Below the pieces are notes generated by a model. That model saw only the letters and a program-made list of their open reading frames with translations, searched no databases and was not told where the DNA came from. This document shows, one piece after another, positions 22,186 through 34,129 of a stretch of DNA of 64,000 nt (positions are counted from its first letter, which is position 1; every line of letters starts with the position of its first letter). The stretch comes from Trematomus loennbergii (Eukaryota > Chordata > Actinopteri > Perciformes > Nototheniidae). The DNA lies in assembly GCA_012861695.1 (NCBI GenBank), contig JAAOOA010000026.1, forward strand, positions 21,488,001 through 21,552,000, read 5' to 3'. Both the position numbers and the translations under genes were made by a program.

Positions 22186-22492
22186 ATTGTATGAGAGAGG
22201 TTCCAGGTTGAATTGAGGCGAATATTTGTAATGTTCAGAGGTTGTGTGTTTAATATTCATGAGAATATTTGTCATTGTTCAAATGATAATAAACAAACAT
22301 ATAAAGCATATTTGTCCACTCATATGTTGATAAGAGTATTAAAAACGTGAAAGATATCCCTCTAAGGTACATTTAGAACAGATAAAAAATGTGCGATTAA
22401 TTTGCGATTAATCGCGATTAACTATGGACAATCATGCGATTAATCGCGATTAAATATTTTAATCGACTGACAGCCCTAATATATATATATAT

Positions 22493-22538
22493 TAGGGCTG
22501 TCAGTCGATTAAAATATTTTAATCGACTGACAGCCCTA
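22493..22538. repeat. Perfect 46-bp palindrome of two fused hAT termini
   Basis: TAGGGCTGTCAGTCGATTAA joined head-on to its own complement with no internal sequence. Identical 14-bp AT runs flank it on both sides (22479-22492 and 22539-22552), beyond which the two larger hAT elements begin. Confidence 0.95.
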
Positions 22539-22729
22539 ATATATATATATATTAGGGCTGTCAGTCGATTAAAATATTTAATCGCATGATTGTCCGTAGT
22601 TAATCACGATTAATCGCAAATTAATCGCACATTTTTTATCTGTTCTAAATGTACCTTAGAGGGCGCATGTCTGTCTGTCTGTGTGGTCACTCTCTCTCTC
22701 TCTCTCTCTCTACACTCTCCCAACCATGT

Positions 22730-23427
22730 CTACTTCTTTGCACTGAACCAGTTGCTCAAACAGACAAGCCTGTTTACATTGTCGGACGACAGGGCAGCTC
22801 GCTTCTTCTGAACAACATGCCCAGACAATGAAAAAAATCTCTCACAGGGTACGGATGTGGCAGGTGTTGCCAAGTACTTGCGTGCAAGGCCGGCCATCTT
22901 GCTGTGTGCCCCTTCATGTTTGGACCACCACTGTTGAGGACAGTCCTCCAGGGCAATAGTAGGCTCTGCCTTGTAGCGCTCCACACAGGTCTCAATACAG
23001 TCCTCCTCTTCATCAGACGTCGCTGGTCGTTCTGGTTGTTCCGGCTGTGCAGGCCTCTCCCCCCTGAGTAAGGCAGTGATCGAATGCCACACCTCAGCCC
23101 TGTCAGGTCTGGACAGACACTTCAGGTCCTTAAACCTAGGATCCAGCGCTGTCGCAACTCTCAGCCATGCAATGTTTGTTTTGTCCTTGCGTTTCTCCAT
23201 GTCTGTTCTGAAGGTCTGCTTGAATGTCACCATGTAGGCTGGGTCATCCTCAGAGGACTCCATCACTCTCGATAGATGACACAAAGCAGGCAGCACCACT
23301 GAGCATGAAACAAACTTCTCTCCTCCAAGAAGATCAGATATGTACCTGCAATAATAGAGAAAAGCACTTCAGTTAGGAGCTTGTTACATTCACACACACA
23401 TTCTCTTGCTCTCTTTCACACACACAC

Positions 23428-23484
<57 letters not shown>

Positions 23485-24130
23485 CTAATTAATAAAGTAC
23501 CTGCAGGGCTCCAGCACTGTCTCCAACTGCTGCAGTTTAGCCAGCTCAGCTGTTGTTGGCATGGTAACGTTGGTTGTTTGTAGGGCCAGCACATCTCTCA
23601 AAGGTTGTTGATTTCTCAGAATACGTCTGATCATCTCCAGTGTACTGTTCCATCTGGTTGTCACGTCCTGTGTGAGTGACTCTTTCTTTTGACCACTTTC
23701 AATTTGCTTTTGTTCGAGGTCTGCTGCGTTTGGCGGGCTATGCTTAAAATGACCCACTACCTTTCTGCATTTTGCCAATGCGCTGTTAAACGGACTGTCC
23801 TGGAGAGACACTGTGATGGATCGTTGTAGACTATGTGCTGTGCAAGGCATATGCTGGAACGGGAGCTGCCTGGACACTGCAATCATGTTGCGTGTGCTAT
23901 CCGTGGTGAGTGTGCTGACTTTTGGTACAATGTCCCACTGTCTGGCTACCTGCATAAAGTGCTCCGCGCAGTTGTCTGCGAAATGCCGCTCCTCTGTCTT
24001 CATAACAGTCAGGGCATGAGACTGAAGTTCCCACTGTGGGTCAAAATAATGCGCTGTGACCCCGAGATAACTGTCATTACTCAGTGAAGTCCAATAGTCT
24101 CCGGTGAGCGCAACTGTGGAAGTTTTCCTC
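22730..24130 (-). pseudogene. ZBED-like hAT transposase, two exons, 5'-truncated
   Basis: Exon A (24130-23501) has TSTVALTGDYWTS, HFADNCAEHFMQVARQW, TDSTRNM, CTAHSLQ and TRWNSTLEMI, the RNase-H-like core order of hAT transposases. Exon B (23345-22730) has ALDPRFKDL, QWWSKHEG, LARKYLATPATSVPCERFFS and VVQKKRAAL, the hAT dimerisation domain. A 155-bp intron (23500-23346) has GT..AG ends and contains a TG microsatellite; joining restores ..LEPCRYISDLLGG. The N-terminal BED finger and start are missing: a stop codon lies a few codons upstream of 24130. Such enzymes cut and paste DNA in the nucleus. This one is close to intact across the catalytic core but lacks its DNA-binding end. Confidence 0.85.
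23392..23483 (+). repeat. CA microsatellite inside transposase intron
   Basis: (CA)n on the plus strand, (TG)n in the transcript sense. It fills most of the 155-bp intron of the hAT transposase. Confidence 0.95.
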
Positions 24131-24365
24131 AAATCCTCAATTCTCTACTTTCACTTTTTGGACTTCATACAAGTTGACTATTTTCGTCACAGTGGTGTCT
24201 CAGCCCTTGCAAAAACAGCTAACATTTTTCAAATTGAGCGAAATGAGTCATGGCTAAAATGCATGATCTGTTTGGTATTTTGAAAAAAAAAAAAGTATAA
24301 ATATGCCTTATATAGGTATGGTCCTACACTATATTATTCAAATATAGCATGATAGGTCCACTTTA

Positions 24366-26863
<2,498 letters not shown>

Positions 26864-27150
26864 CACTCTGGAGAAAAGTATAAGGGTTGAGAAGTTATTT
26901 AATGTAATCGTATTATTAAAAGCAACACGACCATCGACCCAACGCCGTCCCCCATTGTTTTTGTTGTGAGCGGCGTTCGGGAGAAAATCAGCGACCTAAA
27001 TGGTAACGTCATGATGCTGCAGCAGTCGGGCTCAGAGCGCTGGAAACACAAGTGGTGCTACAGAGAAGAACCAGTTAAGCACCAGAAAAGCACAAGAAAG
27101 GTTCTGGAACCGGAACCGGTTTGGTGGGAAAGTAGCATAATGTGTAAATA

Positions 27151-27306
27151 AATGTGGCATTATGAAATAAAATTCTCTTAAAATAAATAAATGTGGCATT
27201 ATGAAATAAAAGTCTCTTGAAATAAATAAATGTGGCATTATGAAATAAAAGTCTCTTGAAATAAATAAATGTGGCATTATGAAATAAAAGTCCCATGAAA
27301 TAAATA
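27151..27306. repeat. 39-bp minisatellite, four units
   Basis: Units start at 27151, 27190, 27229 and 27268 with AATGTGGCATTATGAAATAAA. Differences are few. The AT-rich composition resembles transposon-terminal tandem arrays. Confidence 0.92.
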
Positions 27307-27445
27307 AATGTGTATTTAAATGTACATTTATATATATTTATTGCCTTATTAATTTATTTCAGAATGTATTCATAACCTTATTTATTTATTTCATAGGCAT
27401 ATTTATATATATATGTAATTATTTATTTATTTAATTTTCGCTTAA

Positions 27446-28600
27446 CCTGTTCCACTCTGAGCCTGTTTTTCAGGTCTCAGGCTCGAAAATGACATTCCCA
27501 GAACAAATGACCATATCTTCCCTTCTAAAAGGGTTAAATTAATAATCTTTGTTCTCAAAGTAATGATAAACCTGTGAGTTGGATGTAGAAGTGTCAGAAT
27601 CAATATAAATGTTTTTTATTTTAAAGAAAATTCAGATTTTACATAGTAAAAAACTGTAAATTATAGTGTCCGTCCAAAAATTATTTTTTACAGATAGTGA
27701 AAACTACCCTTGGATGATGGGTTAGTAGACTAAAAGCTTTAGGAATCCAAAGTACAACATATAATAAGTACCCTGTATCAAGATTGATGCAAAACAAGTG
27801 AAATTTGACCTTTTTAGAGAGATTTAGCCAAAAACCCCCCTTCTGGGGTCATTTGGGTGGATTTGACCTATCTCTGGCCCCCCTTGGTCGATTTGGTTGG
27901 TTGACATACCCTTGTGATCGTTAGAGCCAATAGAATCGAAGATGGAGGCACACACCCACACACGTTGTAAAGAAAAAATGTGGGCGCTTCGCGTGTGGAA
28001 AACGAAAGCAAAGTGGAAGAATGTCTCCTTCTGGAGTTTGGAAACTAAAACGCAGTTGTATTGCTTATGGATTATCAGAAATAATTTCAAAGAAGGCACA
28101 GACACATAGGATGAACCTATGGATTAACTGCAGCATCGTTTTTTTATCGTTTTAATGCCATTGAAGACCACTTTTGACCAAGGTAAGCCATGTTTACGTG
28201 TTTAGCTACTTAGCTCCACATGTGATGATGTACGCTTTCGTTTATAGCGTCGCGAATGTTTATCACTGAGTGTTGAGGAGGGCACCGTTAGATTCAGTGT
28301 CTCCAGGACAACAAAAAAGAGTGTTTGGTTGTGCATCTAGGATCAGTAATAAGGGAGTTCTGAGTGAGTTTAAGTGCCGCATTACGTTCCATGTTTTCGC
28401 TCGTGGCTAATTCAGAGGCTGAGTGCTAGCATTGTGGTTTTTTTTGAAAAAAAAATTAAAAAGATCAGTTAGCTGAGTTTCTTCCCGTTACATGGATATA
28501 ACACATTCATAGTTTTATTCAATATTAAGATTCCTTAGACGTTGTTTCCTGCAAATGACGCGTTTATCCGCCCGGTACCGGGGGGATGGTGCGTAACAGG
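27446..28600 (+). mobile_element. TTAA-targeting non-autonomous element, copy 1
   Basis: TTAA (27442-27445 and 28601-28604) flanks an element that begins CCTGTTCCACTCTGAGCC and ends GGTGCGTAACAGG. Copies 2 and 3 (34130-36944 and 40670 onward) show the family TIR as CCTGTTGAGCCC / GGGCTTAACAGG. TTAA duplication fits piggyBac or Kolobok. No transposase is visible. Internally it carries ATGACATTCCCAGAACAAATG. Confidence 0.82.
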
Positions 28601-28639
28601 TTAAACGGCATTCCATACTCGGCGTCCAGATCTCCGCTC

Positions 28640-28977
28640 CTCCGCACCGGCAGTTCCACTTCCCAGTCGACACAGCCAGTCCGTCTCCGCCACTCGGACA
28701 GCAAACACAAGGCATCACATTAGGTTGGTATATTTCAATCACTGCTTTCTCTGTGAGTGTCACGTACCTAACCTGAGACAGGGTTGTTGTTCTTCGTGAC
28801 TTCACGGTTGATGTTTCGAGTTGTTGGGCCTGGGCACTGATGTATGTCTCCAGATAGCAACAGGTAGAGTATGATGATGATAAGGCAGTTACTTTGACGT
28901 TTGTCTCGGACTTCACTATTTCGCTTTAGGTTATTTTGTTGTTGTTGTTGGCCCGCGGTGAGAACAAATGTTTGCAT
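28640..28977 (-). pseudogene. Possible LINE ORF fragment
   Basis: The minus strand has YLLLSGDIHQCPGP, which resembles the start of several fish non-LTR ORFs (LLLSGDIxxNPGP). A Cys-rich stretch in another frame (CVCCPSGGDG) follows. It is short and frame-broken; no RT is present. Confidence 0.3.
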
Positions 28978-28980
28978 CAG

Positions 28981-29508
28981 AGCTTGTCTGTGTGTGCTGC
29001 TAAGATGCAGGGCCCATTATTCGGATTTAAGAATGGACCCGTGTTTTTAAAAGTTTAAAATTAAGGCATATGTTAAAAATGTAAGGAGAGCTCCTGTTAC
29101 ACCTGACCTGCCTGCCACCGCCATCTTTTCGGCACAAAACATATATTTATTTTCACATGATATAACCTTCTCCCATCTAATTTCTGGGAGGACTCACAAC
29201 AATCCCTGACACATTCACAGAATGAAGCCACCATCCATTAAAATGTAACTGACTGCACTTGTTCAGTTGTCTTATATGTTTTTATAGCCGTAAAGAATGA
29301 AGTGTGTTACTTAATTCTGATTATAATAATTATGTTTAAGAATAAGAATATATATATGTAAAATGTTTCTTTTGGAGACAGCTCCATCTTTGAACTCCTT
29401 TATAGTGTGAAAAGGAGATCACAACAGTAATAATGCTTTCATTATTTGAACACTTGACAACAATGCCTTATAAAGAGCTCTAAAACATTCTCTTAATTGT
29501 ATTTGATA
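28981..29508. other. No gene recognised
   Basis: AT-rich sequence between element fragments, with no TIRs or ORFs I can support. Confidence 0.4.
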
Positions 29509-30020
29509 GATGGTGAGCCTGAGACAAAACACAATGATGCCCAGAACAGTTCAGACTCAGAGAATGAAGAAAGGATAGAGACAGAATCTGAAAATGAGGA
29601 GAAAGAGACAGAAATTGAGAATGAAGAGATAGGAAGTGAGGACAAAGAGACAGGAATTGAGAATGAAGAGACAGGGAAGGGGAGGATATGGAGATTGAGA
29701 GGGAAGAGATGGAGAATGAGGCAGTAACATCAGAGTCCAAAGGACCTTCAACATTTTTGTCTTTTTGCTACAGCTACCAAACCCCACCGATCCAGCCCAT
29801 GTTCAGAAGAACAATATCAAGTACAATGAGGCCTTCGTCAAATGTTCAAATTCAATTGGACCCTGTCGTCCTCTCGTCCAGTTCCCAAAAAATCAAGATG
29901 GGAGGTCTTTTTCAGGGCCACTGGTATGATGAAAACCCCTGGTTGGAATATTCTCCACAGAATGATGCTATGTACTGCTTCAGCTGTCGCATGTTTCTGA
30001 ATGACGATAAGTACAAGAGT
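29509..30020 (+). pseudogene. TTF/ZMYM1-type hAT transposase N-terminal fragment
   Basis: An acidic Glu-rich stretch (ENEERIETESENEE, frame 29497-29727) is followed in another frame by PPIQPMFRRT, FQGHWYDENPWLEYSPQNDAMYCFSCRMF. The WY..NPWLEYS..D..YCF.CR pattern is the TTF-type zinc finger found in ZMYM1-like hAT transposases, which contacts DNA ahead of the catalytic core. The match stops abruptly at about 30020 in favour of unrelated sequence. No catalytic domain follows. Confidence 0.75.
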
Positions 30021-30028
30021 AGATACAT

Positions 30029-30152
30029 GGAAGTCTGGAGGTGTAAACATGTGGAGGCAGTCCACCTGGAACAGGTTGAAGTCGTTGTTGAACTCCACCG
30101 GGCAGACGAAGTAATGCCAGCCGGACATCACGTAGGAGAGCTGGGGGAGAAC
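30029..30152 (-). other. Isolated exon-like block of unknown origin
   Basis: On the minus strand, TTCTCCCCCAG (acceptor-like) is followed by an open GC-rich stretch encoding SYVMSGWHYFVCPVEFNNDF and DCLHMFTPPDFH, then CCATGTATCT (possible donor). Codon use is unlike the AT-rich surroundings and there is no stop in this frame. I do not recognise the protein. It may be an exon captured by a transposon or a host exon in a gene that spans this area. Confidence 0.4.
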
Positions 30153-30200
30153 AAGCTTCAAACACTTTTTTTAAAGGTATCACAGTTTCTTTCTTGTTAA

Positions 30201-30857
30201 TTTACAACTTTATGAGTTATTTCCCAGACTAATACACCCTTCCGCTGGCTTTTAACCGACATAGGCCCTTAAACACTGTAATATCCTTCTCTATGTGAAC
30301 ATAGAGCCTGGATTATGACCAAAAATCACAGGAGTGATTTGTCTTGTACGCCGAGTAGAACTTATCCGCTTCACAAATGTTGTCTTATATGATTACTTTC
30401 CTTTTGATTTAACAGGCACTGATATTTCTGCTTGAATATTTCTGGCTGTGAAAGACTTGAGCTGTGTTTATAAGGGTTTAAATATGCAGGGTAACTTCCA
30501 GTCATCTCATTAATAAATGTCAGACTTGCAGTGTGGTATAAAAGGCGAAATAAATAAATAAAATGCAAAGCGTTAAATGTGTGCAGAGGGCGACACCATC
30601 TGGTCACAACTTTAATTATTGTATCGCAAATGAAGAACTCTCACTGGTTCAGAACCTTTCTCCTTAAGTGAGTCTCTTTTCTTTTCTGACTTTTTTTAAT
30701 GGGTATTTCACTTTATATTAATTACATAACAATAACAGTGCAGAACATCGAATACACCTCACTATGAATCCAGAACAATACAACTGCAGGAGTATGGATA
30801 AAGCAATGCAAACCAATGATTTAATGACAGTAATAAAGAATAATTTAGTCATTGAAT
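30201..30857. other. No gene recognised
   Basis: Intergenic sequence near the centre of the ZNF1/ZNF2 inverted repeat. No ORF or TIR pair is supported. Confidence 0.4.
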
Positions 30858-32843
30858 GCTCATTTCAGTAGATTTAATCAAACAAAACATAAAAATATTG
30901 GACATGGCACCGTCCTGCAGAGAGCACACAATCCAACAGCAACTTTTGGTCTAGCATCACTTTAGAAAACGTTTGCATTAAGACACTAAGACTAGCTGGT
31001 CCATTGTTAAGGTCAGTCCACCTTAAATGAGCAGTGTGTGATCAGCAGGTGAAGGACAGGACAAGGGAAATTGGTCCTGAGGAGATGTAACGATTATTAA
31101 ACAAGAAAGTTGTTGAGTCAAGGGGTCAAAGAAATGAACATTTGTGATTATTAGTGAAACGGTTGCAAGTGGGTGAAATCGGGCTTAGGGAGTAACGTAT
31201 TACATGTAACGGCATTAGGTCATCAGGATACAAAAAAGGCAAATGTGTTCCCTTACAGTTTCAGAAGCTAAAACAATCAGATAACAGATACATTTATGTA
31301 AAACAGGGCTCATTAAGAGGATAGCAATGATACAAAACATTTAGAAATAAAGAACAATACATCAAATCCTCCTATACCTCTATATGTAGGAGCCCTCAAT
31401 CCACAATAAAATGGTTCATCAACAGTCAGTGGTTAACGTATAAATCAGAAAATCAGTATCACAAAAACATTAAACATGCATGATAGGTCCCCTTTAAGTC
31501 TTATATGAATGTTATGCAACAATGTTAATCCAGTCAGGCAGATTTTTCTCAAGTGTGAACTGTCATAAGACTTATTCATTGTCCTCTCCATCAGCTTCTG
31601 TTTCCATGTGTTCAGCTGAGCTGCTGATTGGAGGCTCTGCCTCTCTGTTATCCTCAGTTTGAATTTCATTAAGCTTTGAGGACTGACGACCAACATACTT
31701 GTGTCTATTGACATGACTACTTAAACTTCCACTCTGTGAAAAAGCTTTCTTACAGACTGAGCAGCTGTATGGTTTCTCTGCTATGTGGATTCTCACGTGT
31801 CCCTTTAAATTTCCACTGTATGAAAAAGCTTTCTTACAGAATGAGCATATGTATGGTTTCTCTCCTGTGTGGATTCTCATGTGTTTTTTTAAACTTTCAC
31901 TCATTGCAAAAGATTTGGTACAAACTGAGCATCTGTGTGGTTTCTCTCCTGTGTGGATTCTCATGTGTCCCTTTAAACATCCACTCAGTGAAAAAGCTTT
32001 CTTACAGACTGAGCAGCTGAATGGTTTCTTTTCAGCACTACGTCGTGGATCACTGACAGATTCATGTCTATTTTTCAGTGAGTTTGAGCCTGATGCAGAT
32101 TCTCTGGTCTCCTTCCAATCAGCACTGTCAGGTTCAGTGTCGTCCTCAGTCTTTGGTTGTAAACTGCTCTCTGGATCTGAGTTCCTGGCTGGTTCTGGTC
32201 CTCGACAGTCATCTCCATCAGCTTCTGTTTCCATGTGTTCAGTTTGTCTTTGATGAGGCTGTGAGGACTGAGGTTTCTCTTTATCATCTTCACTCTTCAC
32301 AGGGTCAGGAGTGAAAGTGGACTTGGTGATATCAGCCTCCTCCAGCTCCTGAAGCTGCTCTCCCTCCCGACTGATCCTGAGTTCCTCCTGTTCCTGCTTA
32401 ATGGGTGCTGGGTCCTCCTGGTCCAGACTGGTGCTCCACTCCTGCTGGTCAGGGAGAACCTCTTCTTTAACCTTCACCAGCTGCTGGACGTCTGCAGGAA
32501 ACAGGAAACACACAGTCAGAAAAAACGGTTAAGTGTTAGCATTTAAAAATCTAATCACCATTAAAATTGGAGACATTTTGCAGCCCTAATTAATGCCTTT
32601 GTTTTTATACTTTAATATTATCTTTCTTAGTCCCACCTATTGTGTATTTTTGTTGGCCCCTTTCCACTTCCAGTTAAAAATGAAAAGGGGTTTTTTCTTC
32701 TGGTTTAGCACTAGCTGCAATGTAAACAATGAATTGTATTTGGAATTGTTCACAGCTACACTACGCCTATAGGATAGTAATACTACAAATATATTGTATG
32801 GCCATACCTATACAAAACATGTCTGTGAAGTTTTTTGCTTAAA
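30858..32843 (-). repeat. Right arm of ZNF1/ZNF2 inverted repeat
   Basis: Inverse of 24366-26863, comprising the ZNF2 3' flank, exon and upstream intron. At about 31476-31500 it has GCATGATAGGTCCCCTTTAA in place of about 40 bp of ZNF1 3' flank, an insertion or deletion difference between the arms. Confidence 0.85.
31572..32491 (-). CDS. C2H2 zinc-finger gene ZNF2, second exon, intact
   Basis: The minus-strand exon begins after TTTCCTGCAG with DVQQLVKVKEEVLPDQQEWS and stays open to the stop at 31572 (about 306 codons). It has an acidic linker (EELEEADITK, KSEDDKEKPQ, ADWKETRE), then four C2H2 fingers: [37 protein letters not shown] and CSVCKKAF, with TGEKP linkers between fingers 1-2 and 2-3 and IAEKP between 3-4. 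A short Ser-rich tail follows. Four fingers is few for this family. The presumed product is a nuclear DNA-binding regulator; targets are unknown. Its own first exon would be E1c (43875-44066, same strand, 11 kb upstream across many transposons), but E1c is frameshifted. It is the most intact non-transposon gene in the window. Confidence 0.82.
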
Positions 32844-33392
32844 ATACCAAACAGATCACCCATTGTAGCCATGCCTCATACCCTTCTATTGCAGCCCTGT
32901 TCCAAAAAGGCTGATTCTGTGACCGTAGCTTTGAATGGAACAGCTGCTGCTAGCCACGCCCCTTTGTAGCGTCACGCAGCATTCCCCTGCTAAGAGAGTT
33001 TTCTACCGGGAGAAACTCAGCTAAACGCTGCCGTGATTAAATGCCATATTATGTTCCAAACCACTTCAAGCATTATTTCTGAAACAGTATGGAGCTCAAA
33101 CTTTTCTCTCTCACAGGGTTTACCGCAAGGACATTACGTTACACATATTTTCTCCTGTAGCCTTCAGCGTTAGCTCTGAGTGTTAGCATGCTTGCTCATG
33201 TAAACACAGAGCATATTACTCCAAAACACTCCGCGCATTGTTTTTGATACAGCACATAGCTTGACATGTTCTTTCTTAAGTGTTAACCGCCATTATATGT
33301 ATTATATATATAACAACTTTACTCTAAGTGCCTCCTGCAGACATCCTGCTGAATACACAGACACACAGCTGCGAGAGGGGATTCAGCTAGAC
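32844..33392. other. ZNF2 upstream intron, repeat-rich
   Basis: Contains text shared with the E1 flanks (TTAGCTCTGAGTGTTAGCA, CATGTAAACA.AG), the same relation seen at 180-240 and 20440-20490. No coding sequence is supported. Confidence 0.45.
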
Positions 33393-34129
33393 CAGTGGTT
33401 CCCAACCTGGGGGGCGCAGCGCTATTGCAGGGGAGCCGCGTGAAGCTTGGGAAGAAGTTGTAAACAAACATTGTTTGCTCGTAAAATCAATAAAATTGAC
33501 AAATGTTTAACCAGCAGTTAAAAGAAAAGTGGACGAGCCCACGACAAGTCTTTCAGCTATAATGCCAAAATCAACAAAGTATGATGAGGCATATATCTCC
33601 CTTGACATCTAACGTGTTCGGTGCAGATCTCTCTCTCTCTCTCGTCTGTGTGGGGGGCGGGGCATCTCGCTCACAGACTCGCTGCAGCACCGTGCACACA
33701 GAGATCCCCCGGTGGAGAACATAGCGTTCAAAAGTGACCATCTAATCTACAGAGCTCGATCTGTTCAATGCTCGTTTGCCATAAGTATTTTCGCGGAAAC
33801 ACAAACAATCTGTCCGTCAGCTGACCAAAAGGCATCATATTCATACGGAGAAATGCACCGTTTTCAACTTCCTTAACTCCGAGTTCTGTTGCCCCAATTA
33901 CGTGTAAGGTGGGAGAAGTACTCAGAAGTACTTAAGTAAAAGTAGTATACTGCAGGGTAGCTTGTGAATTTACTCCAGGTGTAACCAAAGTCTGATTTAA
34001 GAGTTGATTGTATTTCACATCATTAATCCAGATCTGTAAAGTAACTAAAGGTATTAAATACATGTAGTAAAAGTACATCATTTACCTCAGAACTGTAGAG
34101 GAGCAGAATTACAAAGAAGAAATATTTAA

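Larger units (their letters stand above)
21545..22478 (+). mobile_element. hAT element, non-autonomous, TAGGGCTGTCA family
   Basis: Starts TAGGGCTGTCAAG and ends GACTGACAGCCCTA, with subterminal runs of GCGATTAATCGCGATTAA at both ends. This is a well-known vertebrate hAT terminus type. The flanks are AT repeats, so the 8-bp target duplication (ATATATAT) is consistent but not diagnostic. It holds a short piece of the transposase (21901-22085) and a CA microsatellite. Confidence 0.85.
22553..24130 (-). mobile_element. hAT element carrying a spliced transposase
   Basis: One terminus (TAGGGCTGTCAGTCGATTAA at 22553, with GCGATTAATC-type subterminal repeats to about 22630) is clear. The other end is not visible. 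The minus-strand transposase occupies most of the element, so this is the 3' end of a once-autonomous copy truncated at its 5' side. Confidence 0.75.

Noticed and set aside
32844..33390. A separate gene upstream of ZNF2
   Set aside because: Only short, compositionally plain frames; the sequence matches intron flanks of the other ZNF copies.
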